From positions 310,001-374,000 of the forward strand of contig NZ_JAIZZH010000004.1 of assembly GCF_020421205.1 (NCBI RefSeq): a DNA stretch of 64,000 nt, written 5' to 3'. The notes beneath the pieces are model-generated. The model worked only from the letters and a program-made list of their open reading frames with translations. It was not told the origin of the DNA and made no database searches. Source of the DNA: Hymenobacter pini (lineage in GTDB: Bacteria > Bacteroidota > Bacteroidia > Cytophagales > Hymenobacteraceae). Shown here in pieces: positions 63,704-64,000 of the stretch (positions are counted from its first letter, which is position 1; every line of letters begins with the position of its first letter). The position numbers and the translations under genes are program-made.

Positions 63704-64000
63704 ATGAGAAAACATTACCGTTTTCTATTCCTGTTTTTGCTGCTCGTTACCCAGTCGGTACTGGTGATGGCGCAGGAGCTAGGTTCAGTGGCCGGTCGGG
63801 TACAGACGGAATCCGGGGAACCGATGCCCGGCGCTACTATCTTTATCCGGGGCACTTTTATTGGTACCAGCACCGACCGGGAAGGCAAGTTTAGCCTCCG
63901 TGCTGATTTCAGCGAAGGTCCGGTTACGTTATCGGTATCGTTTGTGGGGTACGAGAGCCGGGAGGTAACCCTGAGCCAGCCCGACAACACCGTGCAGGTA
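63704..64000 (+). CDS. Start of a carboxypeptidase-regulatory-like / TonB-dependent receptor gene (partial)
   Basis: The 99 codons run off the end of the window. The protein starts with the signal peptide MRKHYRFLFLFLLLVTQSVLVMA and continues QELGSVAGRVQTESGEPMPGATIFIRG, GTSTDREGKFSLRADFSEGPVTLSVSFVGYESREVTLSQ. This is the CarboxypepD_reg-like N-terminal domain usually found on SusC-like TonB-dependent receptors or other exported Bacteroidota proteins. The remainder, which would show a plug and barrel, is outside the window. Confidence 0.8.
   Translation, partial: MRKHYRFLFLFLLLVTQSVLVMAQELGSVAGRVQTESGEPMPGATIFIRGTFIGTSTDREGKFSLRADFSEGPVTLSVSFVGYESREVTLSQPDNTVQV

Overview
The window looks like a chromosomal segment of a Hymenobacter-like bacterium (Bacteroidota, Cytophagales). 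Coding DNA is GC-rich. Starts are rarely preceded by a Shine-Dalgarno sequence, and several genes sit behind TAnnTTTG-type -7 boxes. Signature content includes a type IX secretion sorting tail, a DUF1800/DUF1501 pair, DUF4142 lipoproteins, a CrtY lycopene cyclase, kynurenine 3-monooxygenase, multi-PAS histidine kinases and the start of a TonB-receptor-type gene. No rRNA, tRNA, CRISPR array, insertion sequence or prophage was seen.

Layout. 1-3.1 kb: the end of a BatA/DUF4175-like membrane-protein operon. 3.2-5.5 kb: a Thr/Ala-rich lipoprotein, then an ECF sigma factor beside a membrane protein that joins an anti-sigma-like cytoplasmic part to a periplasmic HtrA-type protease. 5.7-9.1 kb: the DUF1800/DUF1501 exported pair. 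9.2-10.1 kb: three tiny membrane or secreted proteins. 10.1-12.7 kb: trehalase and a CDF transporter on the minus strand. 13.3-20.5 kb: an accessory-looking run of a LuxR-type regulator, a haloperoxidase/PAP2 protein, a small membrane protein, an 84-aa protein overlapping a subtilase-M15 fusion, an SGNH hydrolase, a 71-aa protein and a lipoprotein. 20.5-20.75 kb: eleven 21-bp repeats. 20.8-22.6 kb: a hypothetical protein and an HNH endonuclease of the sulfur-binding McrA type. 22.7-34.7 kb: mostly housekeeping (NhaP antiporter, EttA, DUF349, DUF2795, an ABC ATPase, CrtY, a LOG protein, an FtsX-like permease, QueA, IspD). 34.8-38.9 kb: a lipoprotein island with three DUF4142 members. 39-44 kb: UvrA with a histone-like N-terminal extension, and two secreted paralogs. 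44-49 kb: a multi-PAS kinase, a Rieske/FAD reductase and two Rof-like small proteins. 49.3-52.1 kb: an MBOAT/AlgJ-like O-acetylation pair followed by a third, truncated rof copy. 52.1-63 kb: a hypothetical gene, AsnS, RpoN, a PAP2-like membrane protein, a hybrid kinase, a LytTR regulator and Kmo. The window ends inside a carboxypeptidase-regulatory-like/TonB receptor gene.

The least conventional parts are the signal-less hydrolase cassette at 14.0-19.2 kb, the sigma/anti-sigma-protease pair at 3.6-5.5 kb, the heptapeptide-coding tandem array at 20.5 kb and the rof paralog set interrupted by the acetylation genes. Several intergenic palindromes (AGTGCTTGG-type, AATGAATGGGTG-type, CTCGCTTCGCTCGTGC-type) recur between genes and in one case supply a start codon. 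All functional calls rest on reading motifs by eye; no database search was made.
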